Positions 28,305 to 35,357 of a stretch of DNA of 64,000 nucleotides are shown piece by piece. The first letter of the stretch is position 1. Each line of letters opens with the position of its first letter. Source of the stretch: Pantoea sp. 18069 (GTDB lineage Bacteria; Pseudomonadota; Gammaproteobacteria; Burkholderiales; Burkholderiaceae_C); contig NZ_CACSJA010000019.1 of the NCBI RefSeq assembly GCF_902706035.1, positions 40,203-104,202 on the forward strand, in the 5' to 3' direction. The position numbers were made by a program, and so were the translations under genes. The notes under the pieces were generated by a model. That model had not been told where the DNA came from. It did not search any database and saw nothing but the letters and a program-made list of their open reading frames with translations.

Positions 28305-29078
28305 ATGACTTTGCCCCCATCCCTTGCTCTTTCCGATGCCGTCGGGCCGCTGCTGGTCACGCTGGTATTCGTGCTCGCCGGCCTCGTCAAGGGCGTGGTC
28401 GGCCTGGGGCTGCCCACCATCGCCATGGCGCTGCTCGCGCTGCTGATGACGCCCGCCCAGGCCGCGGCCCTGCTGATCGTGCCATCGCTGGTCACCAATG
28501 TCTGGCAGATCAGGCCCTGGTCGGCGCTAGTGCCCCTGCTGCGGCGCCTGGCGCCCATGCAAGTCGGCGTGTGCCTGGGAACGCTGGCCGGTGCCTGGGC
28601 ACTCGGCGCGCCCGCGGGCGCCTGGGCCACGGCCTGCCTGGGCGTGGCGCTGATCGGCTACGCGGCCTGGGGCCTCATGGGCGCGCGGCTGTGCGTTCGC
28701 CCATCGAGCGAACCATGGCTGGGCCCGCTGATCGGCGCAGCGACGGGCCTCGTGACCGCGGCCACGGGCGTGTTCGTGATTCCCGCCGTGCCCTATCTGC
28801 AGGCCCTGGGTCTGCAGCGCGATGGGTTGATACAGGCCATGGGCATTTCGTTCACGGTCTCCACCGCGGCACTCGCGGCAGGGCTTTACTTCAACGCGCA
28901 GTATTCCAGCGCCAGCCTGGGAGCCTCGGCATTGTTGCTGCTGCCCGCGCTCGCGGGCATGGCGGCGGGGCAGTATTTGCGCCACAGGCTTTCTCCCGTT
29001 CTGTTCAGGAAAATCTTTCTGGCCAGCCTGATCGTGCTGGGCATGCATATGGTGGCCAAGGAGATGCTGGCGCTTTGA
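28305..29078 (+). CDS. TSUP (TauE/SafE) family permease
   Basis: A 257-residue inner-membrane protein with about eight helices. The first segment, VFVLAGLVKGVVGLGLPTIA, is a family hallmark; a second related half begins near GPLIGAATGLVTAATGVFVI. Members export or import sulfite, sulfonates, sulfoacetate or other small organic anions. The adjacent LysR gene probably controls it. The substrate cannot be told from sequence. Confidence 0.87.
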   Translation: MTLPPSLALSDAVGPLLVTLVFVLAGLVKGVVGLGLPTIAMALLALLMTPAQAAALLIVPSLVTNVWQIRPWSALVPLLRRLAPMQVGVCLGTLAGAWALGAPAGAWATACLGVALIGYAAWGLMGARLCVRPSSEPWLGPLIGAATGLVTAATGVFVIPAVPYLQALGLQRDGLIQAMGISFTVSTAALAAGLYFNAQYSSASLGASALLLLPALAGMAAGQYLRHRLSPVLFRKIFLASLIVLGMHMVAKEMLAL

Positions 29079-29117
29079 GGCGCATGGGGCCCAGTGGCCG
29101 GCCGCATACCACTCAGA

Positions 29118-29175
29118 TCAGTGGGTGGTCACGATGCCGAAACGGGTGGTCACGTTGCGCCGAAATACCCAGCAG
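29118..29175. mobile_element. Remnant of an IS21-type terminal repeat region
   Basis: GGGTGGTCACG occurs at 29123 and again at 29144, followed by CCGAAAC and by CCGAAAT respectively. It forms two imperfect direct repeats 21 bp apart between the TSUP and LysR genes. I recall this GGTCACG...GCCGAAAT pattern from the multiple terminal repeats of IS21-family elements. No istA or istB coding sequence is present, so only an end is left. The rest of the 111-bp gap shows nothing else. Confidence 0.45.
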
Positions 29176-29189
29176 GGGCCCCATCGAAG

Positions 29190-30074
29190 TCAGGGCCGCA
29201 CCAGATGCTCGACCAATGCACGCGCAACCGGTGGCAAGGCTTCCAACGAGCGCATGCACAGCACCAACTGGCGCTGTGCCCACGGCTCGTTCAAACGCAC
29301 AGCGGTGATGGCCAGCGTGCCCGCATACAAGGCCGCGCTCTGGCGCGGCAGCACGCCCACGCCCAGGCCGGCGGCGACCATCAGGCACATGGCGTCGTAA
29401 CTGGTCACCTGGATGCGCAGGCGCAACGGCATTTCCAGCTGGGCGGCGCTGCGCGTCAGCATGGCGTTGATCGCGCTGCCGGGGTGCGCACCCACAAAGT
29501 CATAGGCGAGCGCCTGCTGCATCTCCACCTGGTCCAGCTGCGTGAGCGGGTGGCCATGCGGGGCAATCAGGATCAGCTCGTCCTGGCGGTAAGGCAGGTA
29601 GGACAGATCCCCCCCATAGCGGCCGGCATTCAGGATGCCGAAGTCGGCCGTGTTCTGCGCGACAGCCAGTGCAATCTCGCTGCTGATTTTTTCCTGCAGA
29701 TGCACCTGCACCTCGGGGTGCTGCGTCATGAAGCCCTGCAACTGCGCCGGCAGGAACTGCGTGATCGCCGAGATGTTGGCCACCATGCGCACATGGCCGC
29801 GCATGCCGCTGCCGTACTCGCGCATTTGCCGCGCAATGCCGTCGATTTCGCCGAGCACGCTGCGCGCCAGGCCCAGCAAGGTGTAGGCCGCCGGCGTGGG
29901 CGCAATGCCGCGGTTGCTGCGCTCGAACAATTGCACCTTGAGCTGGACCTCGAGCTCGGCAAGGCGGCGGCTGGCGGCGGAAGTGGCGATGTTTTCACGC
30001 AGCGCGGCGCGCGCGATCGCCTGCTCTTCCATGACGGCAACGAACAGGCGCAAAGAGAGGGGGTCCAATCGCAT
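29190..30074 (-). CDS. LysR-family regulator
   Basis: A 294-residue LysR protein starting MRLDPLSLRLFVAVMEEQAI. The DNA-binding domain (IATSAASRRLAELEVQLKVQ) is followed by a substrate-binding-like domain. It is divergent from the CaiB-type CoA-transferase, with about 200 bp between. It is therefore the likely regulator of the CoA-transferase/lyase/Bug operon. A seven-residue longer start exists but lacks support. Confidence 0.87.
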   Translation of the reverse strand: MRLDPLSLRLFVAVMEEQAIARAALRENIATSAASRRLAELEVQLKVQLFERSNRGIAPTPAAYTLLGLARSVLGEIDGIARQMREYGSGMRGHVRMVANISAITQFLPAQLQGFMTQHPEVQVHLQEKISSEIALAVAQNTADFGILNAGRYGGDLSYLPYRQDELILIAPHGHPLTQLDQVEMQQALAYDFVGAHPGSAINAMLTRSAAQLEMPLRLRIQVTSYDAMCLMVAAGLGVGVLPRQSAALYAGTLAITAVRLNEPWAQRQLVLCMRSLEALPPVARALVEHLVRP

Positions 30075-30088
30075 GCCCGCATTTTGCT

Positions 30089-30181
30089 TTGCCAAAACGG
30101 CAAGGCTACGTAATCTTCAACAACTTTTCCAAGGGTAAATACTGATTTTTTACTTGGCCATGCCAAAACGCGATGGCATGG
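30089..30181. promoter_or_regulatory. Two palindromes between LysR and CoA-transferase operon
   Basis: TTGCC-AAAAC-GGCAA spans 30089-30103, 15 bp from the LysR start. CCATGCCA (30158-30165) and TGGCATGG (30174-30181) are an 8+8 bp perfect inverted repeat with an 8-bp spacer, about 90 bp before the CoA-transferase. Both contain TGCCAAAACG. This pairing of autoregulatory and activation sites is what a LysR regulator would use. Binding is inferred. Confidence 0.5.
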
Positions 30182-30272
30182 ACGCAAAAAAGCGTTTTAC
30201 GCCACGCCCACTCTTTTGCATCATGGCCGGCATCACGCTGCGATATCTGAGCGGCAAAGAGAGAACAAACGA

Positions 30273-31496
30273 ATGCAGGAAACTCTGGAACACATGCCGG
30301 CCCTGGACGCTGGCGCACTCACGGGCGTACGCGTGATCGAGATGGGGCAACTCATCGCCGGCCCTTTTGCGGGCAAGACCCTGGGTGAATTCGGCGCCGA
30401 TGTCATCAAGATCGAAGCGCCCGGCATGGGCGACCCCTTGCGCAACTGGCGCATGATCAAGGACGGCACTTCGGTATGGTGGCAGGTGCAGTCGCGCAAC
30501 AAGAAATCGGTGGCGCTCGATCTGCGCAAGCCCCAGGGCCAGGACCTGGCGCGCCAGCTGCTCAAGGAAGCCGACGTGCTGATCGAGAACTTCCGGCCCG
30601 GCACGCTCGAAGGCTGGGGCATGTCGCCCGAGGAGCTGCATGCGATCAACCCCGGTCTGATCATCCTGCGCATCTCCGGCTACGGCCAGACCGGCCCCTA
30701 CCGCGATCTGCCCGGCTTTGGCGTCGTAGGCGAGGCCATGGGCGGGCTGCGCCATCTCACGGGCGAGCCCGGACGCGTGCCGGTGCGCGTGGGCGTGTCG
30801 ATTGGCGACACGCTCGCGGCGCTGCACGGCACCATCGGCGTGCTCACGGCGCTCTATCACCGCAAGGCCCATGGCGGCAAGGGCCAGGTGATCGATGTCG
30901 CGCTGCACGAAGCGGTGTTCAACGTCATGGAAAGCCTGGTGCCCGAATACAGCGCGTTTGGCGCGGTGCGCGAAGCCGCGGGCAGCGCCTTGCCGGGCAT
31001 TGCGCCGTCGAACGCCTACCCCTGCGCCGACGGCTGGGTGCTGGTCGCGGGCAATGGCGACAGCATCTTCAAGCGCCTGATGCAGACCATAGGGCGTGAA
31101 GACCTGGCCAATGCGCCTGACTTCGCGAGCAACGCCGGCCGCGTGGCGCGCGTGCAGGAAATCGATGCCGCGATTGCCGCGTGGACGCAGGCCCGCAGCA
31201 TCAACGAAGTGCTCGAGCAACTGGGCGCGGCGCGCGTGCCCGCGGGCCGCGTCTACACCGCGAAAGACATTTGCGAAGACCCCCACTACCGTGCGCGCGA
31301 CATGATCCTGCAGCAGCAAACGCGCGATGGCTACAGCGTCGAAGTGCCCGGCATCGTGCCCAAGCTGTCGGCGACGCCGGGCACGGTGCGCTCCAGCGCG
31401 CCCAGGCTCGGTGACGACACCGACGCGGTGCTCGCCGGCATGGGCCTGGGCCCCGCGCAGATTGCCGCGCTGCGCGAACAGGGAGTGATCCAGTGA
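30273..31496 (+). CDS. CaiB/BaiF (class III) CoA-transferase
   Basis: A 407-residue protein with the family N-terminus (GVRVIEMGQLIAGPFAGKTL), GADVIKIEAP, ISGYGQTGPY and the likely catalytic Asp D179 in VSIGDTLAALHG. It moves CoA from one acyl-CoA to a free acid. Followed by an HMG-CoA-lyase-like enzyme in a 4-bp overlap (GTGA), it may activate a branched hydroxy-acid such as citramalate or a methylglutarate-type acid for cleavage. The substrate is inferred. The start at 30273 is chosen over a 19-residue extension into the promoter. Confidence 0.87.
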   Translation: MQETLEHMPALDAGALTGVRVIEMGQLIAGPFAGKTLGEFGADVIKIEAPGMGDPLRNWRMIKDGTSVWWQVQSRNKKSVALDLRKPQGQDLARQLLKEADVLIENFRPGTLEGWGMSPEELHAINPGLIILRISGYGQTGPYRDLPGFGVVGEAMGGLRHLTGEPGRVPVRVGVSIGDTLAALHGTIGVLTALYHRKAHGGKGQVIDVALHEAVFNVMESLVPEYSAFGAVREAAGSALPGIAPSNAYPCADGWVLVAGNGDSIFKRLMQTIGREDLANAPDFASNAGRVARVQEIDAAIAAWTQARSINEVLEQLGAARVPAGRVYTAKDICEDPHYRARDMILQQQTRDGYSVEVPGIVPKLSATPGTVRSSAPRLGDDTDAVLAGMGLGPAQIAALREQGVIQ

Positions 31497-32494
31497 GCGC
31501 CCCCAAGGTCTGGCACGGCGCGGGCCGGCGCATCTACATCCAGGAAGTGGGCCCGCGCGATGGCCTGCAAATGGAAAAAGTGTTTGTGCCCACGGCGCAG
31601 AAGATCGCCATGGTCGACGCGCTGTCGGCAGCCGGCATGGCCAAGGTGGAAGTGACGGCCTTCGTCTCGCCCAAGGCCATTCCCGCGCTCGCGGATGCCG
31701 AGCAGGTGCTGCGCGGCATAGCGCGCCCACCGGGCACCGTGATGACCTGCCTGGTGCCCAACGTCAAGGGTGCCGAGCGTGCCATGGGCGCGGGCGCGGA
31801 CGAGCTGAACCTGGTGATGTCGGTCAGCGAAACGCATAACCTCGGCAACCTGCGCATGCTGCGAGTGCAGTCGTTTGCCGGCTTGCAGGAAGTGATTGCG
31901 GTTGCACAACAGGGCCAGGTGGCCGTCAATGTCTCGCTGTCGTGCAGCTTCGGCTGCCCCATGGAAGGCGATGTGCCTGAGCAGGTCGTGCTCGACTGGG
32001 CGCAGCGCTTCATCGATCTGGGCGTGCAGGGCATCACCTTGTGCGACACCACGGGCATGGCCCATCCGGCGCAGGTGCATGCGCTGGTGACCGCGTTCAA
32101 GACCCGCTGGCCGCGGACCACGTTGACCCTGCATTTCCACGACACGCGCGCCATGGCGCTGGCCAATGTGCTTGCGGCCATAGACGCTGGCGCGGACCGC
32201 TTCGATGCGTCGGTGGGCGGCATGGGCGGCTGCCCCTACGCGCCCGGCGCAAGCGGCAATGCCTGCACCGAGGAACTGGTGCACGCGCTGCAGCTCATGG
32301 GCTATGACACCGGCGTGGATCTGGCGGCACTGACGCAGGTGGCGGCTGCCTTGCCGGCGCAGATCGGCCACGATATTCCAAGTGCGATCGTGAAAGCGGG
32401 ACCGGTACACCAGTTGCACCCCGCTCCCGCATCGCTGCAAGAAGTTCGCGCACGCGCGCAGGAGCGGCTGCAGGCCGCGGAACCAGGGCTTTGA
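31493..32494 (+). CDS. HMG-CoA lyase-family enzyme
   Basis: A 333-residue TIM-barrel lyase of the DRE metallolyase family. It has the EVGPRDGLQ motif, the metal-site segment LHFHDTRAMALANV and the C-terminal loop GGCPYAPGASGN with its catalytic Cys. It cleaves 3-hydroxy-3-methylglutaryl-CoA or a related compound such as citramalyl-CoA, giving acetyl-CoA plus a keto acid. The GTG start overlaps the transferase stop. No leucine-degradation genes adjoin it, so a substrate supplied by the transferase is plausible. Confidence 0.87.
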   Translation: MSAPKVWHGAGRRIYIQEVGPRDGLQMEKVFVPTAQKIAMVDALSAAGMAKVEVTAFVSPKAIPALADAEQVLRGIARPPGTVMTCLVPNVKGAERAMGAGADELNLVMSVSETHNLGNLRMLRVQSFAGLQEVIAVAQQGQVAVNVSLSCSFGCPMEGDVPEQVVLDWAQRFIDLGVQGITLCDTTGMAHPAQVHALVTAFKTRWPRTTLTLHFHDTRAMALANVLAAIDAGADRFDASVGGMGGCPYAPGASGNACTEELVHALQLMGYDTGVDLAALTQVAAALPAQIGHDIPSAIVKAGPVHQLHPAPASLQEVRARAQERLQAAEPGL

Positions 32495-32526
32495 AGCCCG
32501 CATTACAAAAACCCAGGAGACTCCCA

Positions 32527-33507
32527 ATGGCAATGACCCGTAAACAATTCGGCCAGTTCGCACTCGCAACCGGCCTGGCTCTCGCTTTCGCCGGCCCCGC
32601 GGCAGCGCGCTCCGACTACCCCAGCAAGCCCATCAACATGGTGGTGCCGGCCGCCGCCGGCGGCACGACCGACCTGGCCGCGCGCATGACGGCCCAGGCC
32701 CTGGGCCCGGTGCTGGGGCAATCGATCGTCGTCGAGAACAAGGGCGGCGGCAACGGCAATATCGCTGCGGCCCAGGCCAAGCGCGCCGAAGCCGACGGCT
32801 ATAACCTGCTGATGCAGTACTCGGGCTTTCATGTGATCTCGCCCCACCTGGGCAAGAGCGCCTGGGAACTGGCCGACTTCGTACCCGTGGCCAACGTGCT
32901 GTCCGCACCGCAGATCGTCGTGGTACGCAGCGATCTGCCCGTGAACACCATGCAGGAGCTCGTGGCCTATGCCAAGGCCAATCCGGCAAAACTCAACTAC
33001 GCATCTTCGGGCAATGGCTCGCTGCAGCATGTGACCGGCGTGCAGCTCGAGCAAGCCGCGGGAATCCGCATGGTGCACGTGCCGTACAAGGGCACGGGCC
33101 CGGCATTGCAGGACTTGCTGGGCGGCCAGGTGGACCTGACTTTCGGCACGGCGCCGCCGTTCATGGCCCATATCCAGTCGGGCAAGCTCAAGGTGCTGGC
33201 CGTGACCGGCAAGGAGCGACTGCCCAGCCTGGCCAAGGTACCGACCACGGCCGAAACGGGCCTGCCGGGCGTCAACGCGACCTCGTGGTTCGCGCTGTTC
33301 GCGCCTGCCAAGACGCCCAATGACATTGTGCGCAAGCTCGAAGCCGATGTGCGCAACATGCTGGGGGATCCCGCGTTTCAGAAGAAGGCGCTGGACCAGG
33401 GCGCGACCGCCGACTTCAAGGACAGCAAGGCGCTGGGGGCCATGGTCAAGCACGATTGGGACATGTGGGCCAAGGTGGTCAAGGAAGCCAATATCCAGGC
33501 CGAGTGA
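32527..33507 (+). CDS. Bug-family (TTT) periplasmic binding protein
   Basis: A 326-residue tripartite tricarboxylate transporter substrate receptor. AGGAG precedes the ATG, a signal peptide ends near AAARS, and the mature start is YPSKPINMVVPAAAGGTTD. Conserved loops VVENKGGGNGNIAAAQAKRA, HVPYKGTGPALQDLLGGQ and PTTAETGLPG follow. No TctA/TctB membrane partners are in the window, as is common for Bug proteins in this family of bacteria. It probably recognises the substrate of the preceding CoA-transferase/lyase pair. Confidence 0.9.
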   Translation: MAMTRKQFGQFALATGLALAFAGPAAARSDYPSKPINMVVPAAAGGTTDLAARMTAQALGPVLGQSIVVENKGGGNGNIAAAQAKRAEADGYNLLMQYSGFHVISPHLGKSAWELADFVPVANVLSAPQIVVVRSDLPVNTMQELVAYAKANPAKLNYASSGNGSLQHVTGVQLEQAAGIRMVHVPYKGTGPALQDLLGGQVDLTFGTAPPFMAHIQSGKLKVLAVTGKERLPSLAKVPTTAETGLPGVNATSWFALFAPAKTPNDIVRKLEADVRNMLGDPAFQKKALDQGATADFKDSKALGAMVKHDWDMWAKVVKEANIQAE

Positions 33508-33660
33508 TAGCGGCATACCGCCCAAGCACCGGCAGACGGCGAGGCGCGCGCATGCCGCAGGCCGGGCATGCCAGACCGGAGGATGGATAAGGCAGGCAAG
33601 GCATGGCACCGGAGAAGAACGGGGCAGCAGAAGCAAACGGCAACAGCACTCGCTATAGAA

Positions 33661-33675
33661 TGCGATTCATTCGCA
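33661..33675. promoter_or_regulatory. Fur-box-like palindrome upstream of the sigma factor
   Basis: TGCGATT-C-ATTCGCA is a 7-1-7 inverted repeat with one mismatch, 68 bp before the ECF sigma start. It resembles the TGATAAT-N-ATTATCA Fur consensus at about half the positions. Iron repression of a FecI-type sigma gene is common. The rest of 33508-33742 holds no gene. Confidence 0.4.
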
Positions 33676-33742
33676 ACTGCAGCAATATGTTGCCGGGCCG
33701 ACACCTGCCCTGCCTCTTCTTGCATCCACCCGGCCCGACGCC

Positions 33743-34252
33743 ATGCCTTCCGCCAACCCAAGCCCCCACCATTCGGTGCAGACGCTGTATGCCGAGCACC
33801 ATGGCTGGCTGCAGGCGTGGCTGCGTCGGCGGCTGGGCTGCAGCCACAGCGCCGCCGACCTGGCGCATGACACCTACCTGCGGGTGCTGCTGCGCCCGCA
33901 GGTGCTGCCCACGCTGCGTGAACCCCGGGCCTACCTGACCACGCTGGCAAAGGGCGTGGTGAGCGAGCACTGGCGCCGCCAGGCCCTGGAGCGTGCGTAC
34001 CTGGAAGCCTTGGCCCTGATCCCCGAGGCACTGGCGCTGTCGCCCGAGGAACGGCTGGAACTGCTGCAGACGCTGGACGAAATCGACGCCATGCTCGATG
34101 GCCTGGCCCCCAAGGCACGCGAGGCATTCCTGCTGTCGCAGCTCGAAGGCCTCACCTACACCCAGATTGCCGGCCAACTCGGCATCAGCGAGCGCACGGT
34201 CAAGCGCTACATGGCGCAGGGCTTCGAACATTGCCTGGCTCTCGTCGAATGA
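33743..34252 (+). CDS. FecI-type ECF RNA polymerase sigma factor
   Basis: A 169-residue ECF sigma factor. Region 2 is at about 13-50 (HHGWLQAWLRRRLGCSHSAA) and region 4 at about 118-165, with the helix-turn-helix YTQIAGQLGISERTVKRYMA. It should direct RNA polymerase to the adjacent receptor gene when signalled through FecR. It is coupled to fecR by an ATGA overlap. Confidence 0.92.
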   Translation: MPSANPSPHHSVQTLYAEHHGWLQAWLRRRLGCSHSAADLAHDTYLRVLLRPQVLPTLREPRAYLTTLAKGVVSEHWRRQALERAYLEALALIPEALALSPEERLELLQTLDEIDAMLDGLAPKAREAFLLSQLEGLTYTQIAGQLGISERTVKRYMAQGFEHCLALVE

Positions 34253-35241
34253 ACACGACACCCTCCATCGACCGCAGCGTGTTGCGCCAGGCCGCCCAGT
34301 GGCTGGTGCGCCTGCATTCGGGCGAAGCCGGGCCGCAGGACCATGCGGCCTGCGCCCATTGGCGCAGCCAGCACCCGGCGCACGAGCACGCCTGGCAACG
34401 CGCCGAGCGCATGGCGGCGAAGTTCGGCGCCGTGCCCTCCGCCATCGGCGTGCCGGTACTGGGCAGGCCGCAGACCCAGCGCACCAACCGGCGTGCGGCC
34501 CTGCGAACGCTGGCGCTGCTGGCAACGGCCGCGCCAACGGCGTGGCTGGGCTGGCGCCATGCACCCTGGCAGGTCTGGACCGCAGACTACAGCACCGCCG
34601 TGGGCGAGCGCCGCGAGGTCACCTTGGCCGACGGCAGCACCATCCTGCTCGACACCGCCAGCGCCATCAACATCACGTTCGACAGCCATCAGCGCAAGGT
34701 ACAGCTGCGCCAGGGCGCCATTCTGGCCACCACCGCAGCTGACACGCAATCTGCCCCTGCGCTGCAGCGGCCGTTTACCGTGCACACCGCGCAGGGCCAG
34801 CTGCGGGCGCTGGGCACGCGTTTCAGCGTGCGCCAGGACGGCGATGCGCACCAGCCCGGCCCCATTCATGTGGCGGTCATCGAGGGTGCGGTGGAAGTCA
34901 CGCCATGGGGTGCGAGCCGCCCGGCGCTGGTACTGCCCGCGGGTCGGCAGACGGTGCTGAGCGCAGAGGGCGCGCAGGCGCCGCAGCCCGTGGACATCGC
35001 CGCACAGGGCTGGACCCAGGGCGTCCTGCATGCCGACGGCATGCGCCTGGACGACTTCTGCGCCGAGCTGGCGCGTTACCGGGCCGGCGTGATCCGCTGC
35101 GCTCCCGAAGTGGCGCAGTTGCGCATCTCCGGCATGTTCCAGCTGCGCGACACGGACTACGCCTTGACCATGCTGGCCACCACGCTGCCGGTGCAGGTGG
35201 TGCTGCGCACCCGGTTCTGGGTCACCGTGGTGCCGGCATAG
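34249..35241 (+). CDS. FecR-family anti-sigma/sigma regulator
   Basis: A 330-residue inner-membrane protein. The cytoplasmic N-terminal domain (about 1-80) has the family pattern AAQWLVRLHSGEAG with HWRSQHPAHEHAWQRAERM. One transmembrane helix (about 85-102) is followed by a periplasmic FecR domain (GERREVTLADGSTILLDTAS) and a C-terminal receptor-binding part. It relays the state of the TonB receptor to the ECF sigma factor. The start MNTTPSID overlaps the sigma stop; a six-residue longer start is not needed. Confidence 0.92.
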   Translation: MNTTPSIDRSVLRQAAQWLVRLHSGEAGPQDHAACAHWRSQHPAHEHAWQRAERMAAKFGAVPSAIGVPVLGRPQTQRTNRRAALRTLALLATAAPTAWLGWRHAPWQVWTADYSTAVGERREVTLADGSTILLDTASAINITFDSHQRKVQLRQGAILATTAADTQSAPALQRPFTVHTAQGQLRALGTRFSVRQDGDAHQPGPIHVAVIEGAVEVTPWGASRPALVLPAGRQTVLSAEGAQAPQPVDIAAQGWTQGVLHADGMRLDDFCAELARYRAGVIRCAPEVAQLRISGMFQLRDTDYALTMLATTLPVQVVLRTRFWVTVVPA

Positions 35242-35357
35242 CAACGGCCACAAGACACAGCGCAAAAAAAGTCCGTAAACCGTGTCCCCTTTTTGCATCT
35301 CGTCGGGCAGACCATGGAGCCGTGCTGTGAGTGCGGCAACGACAACAGAGGAAATCC

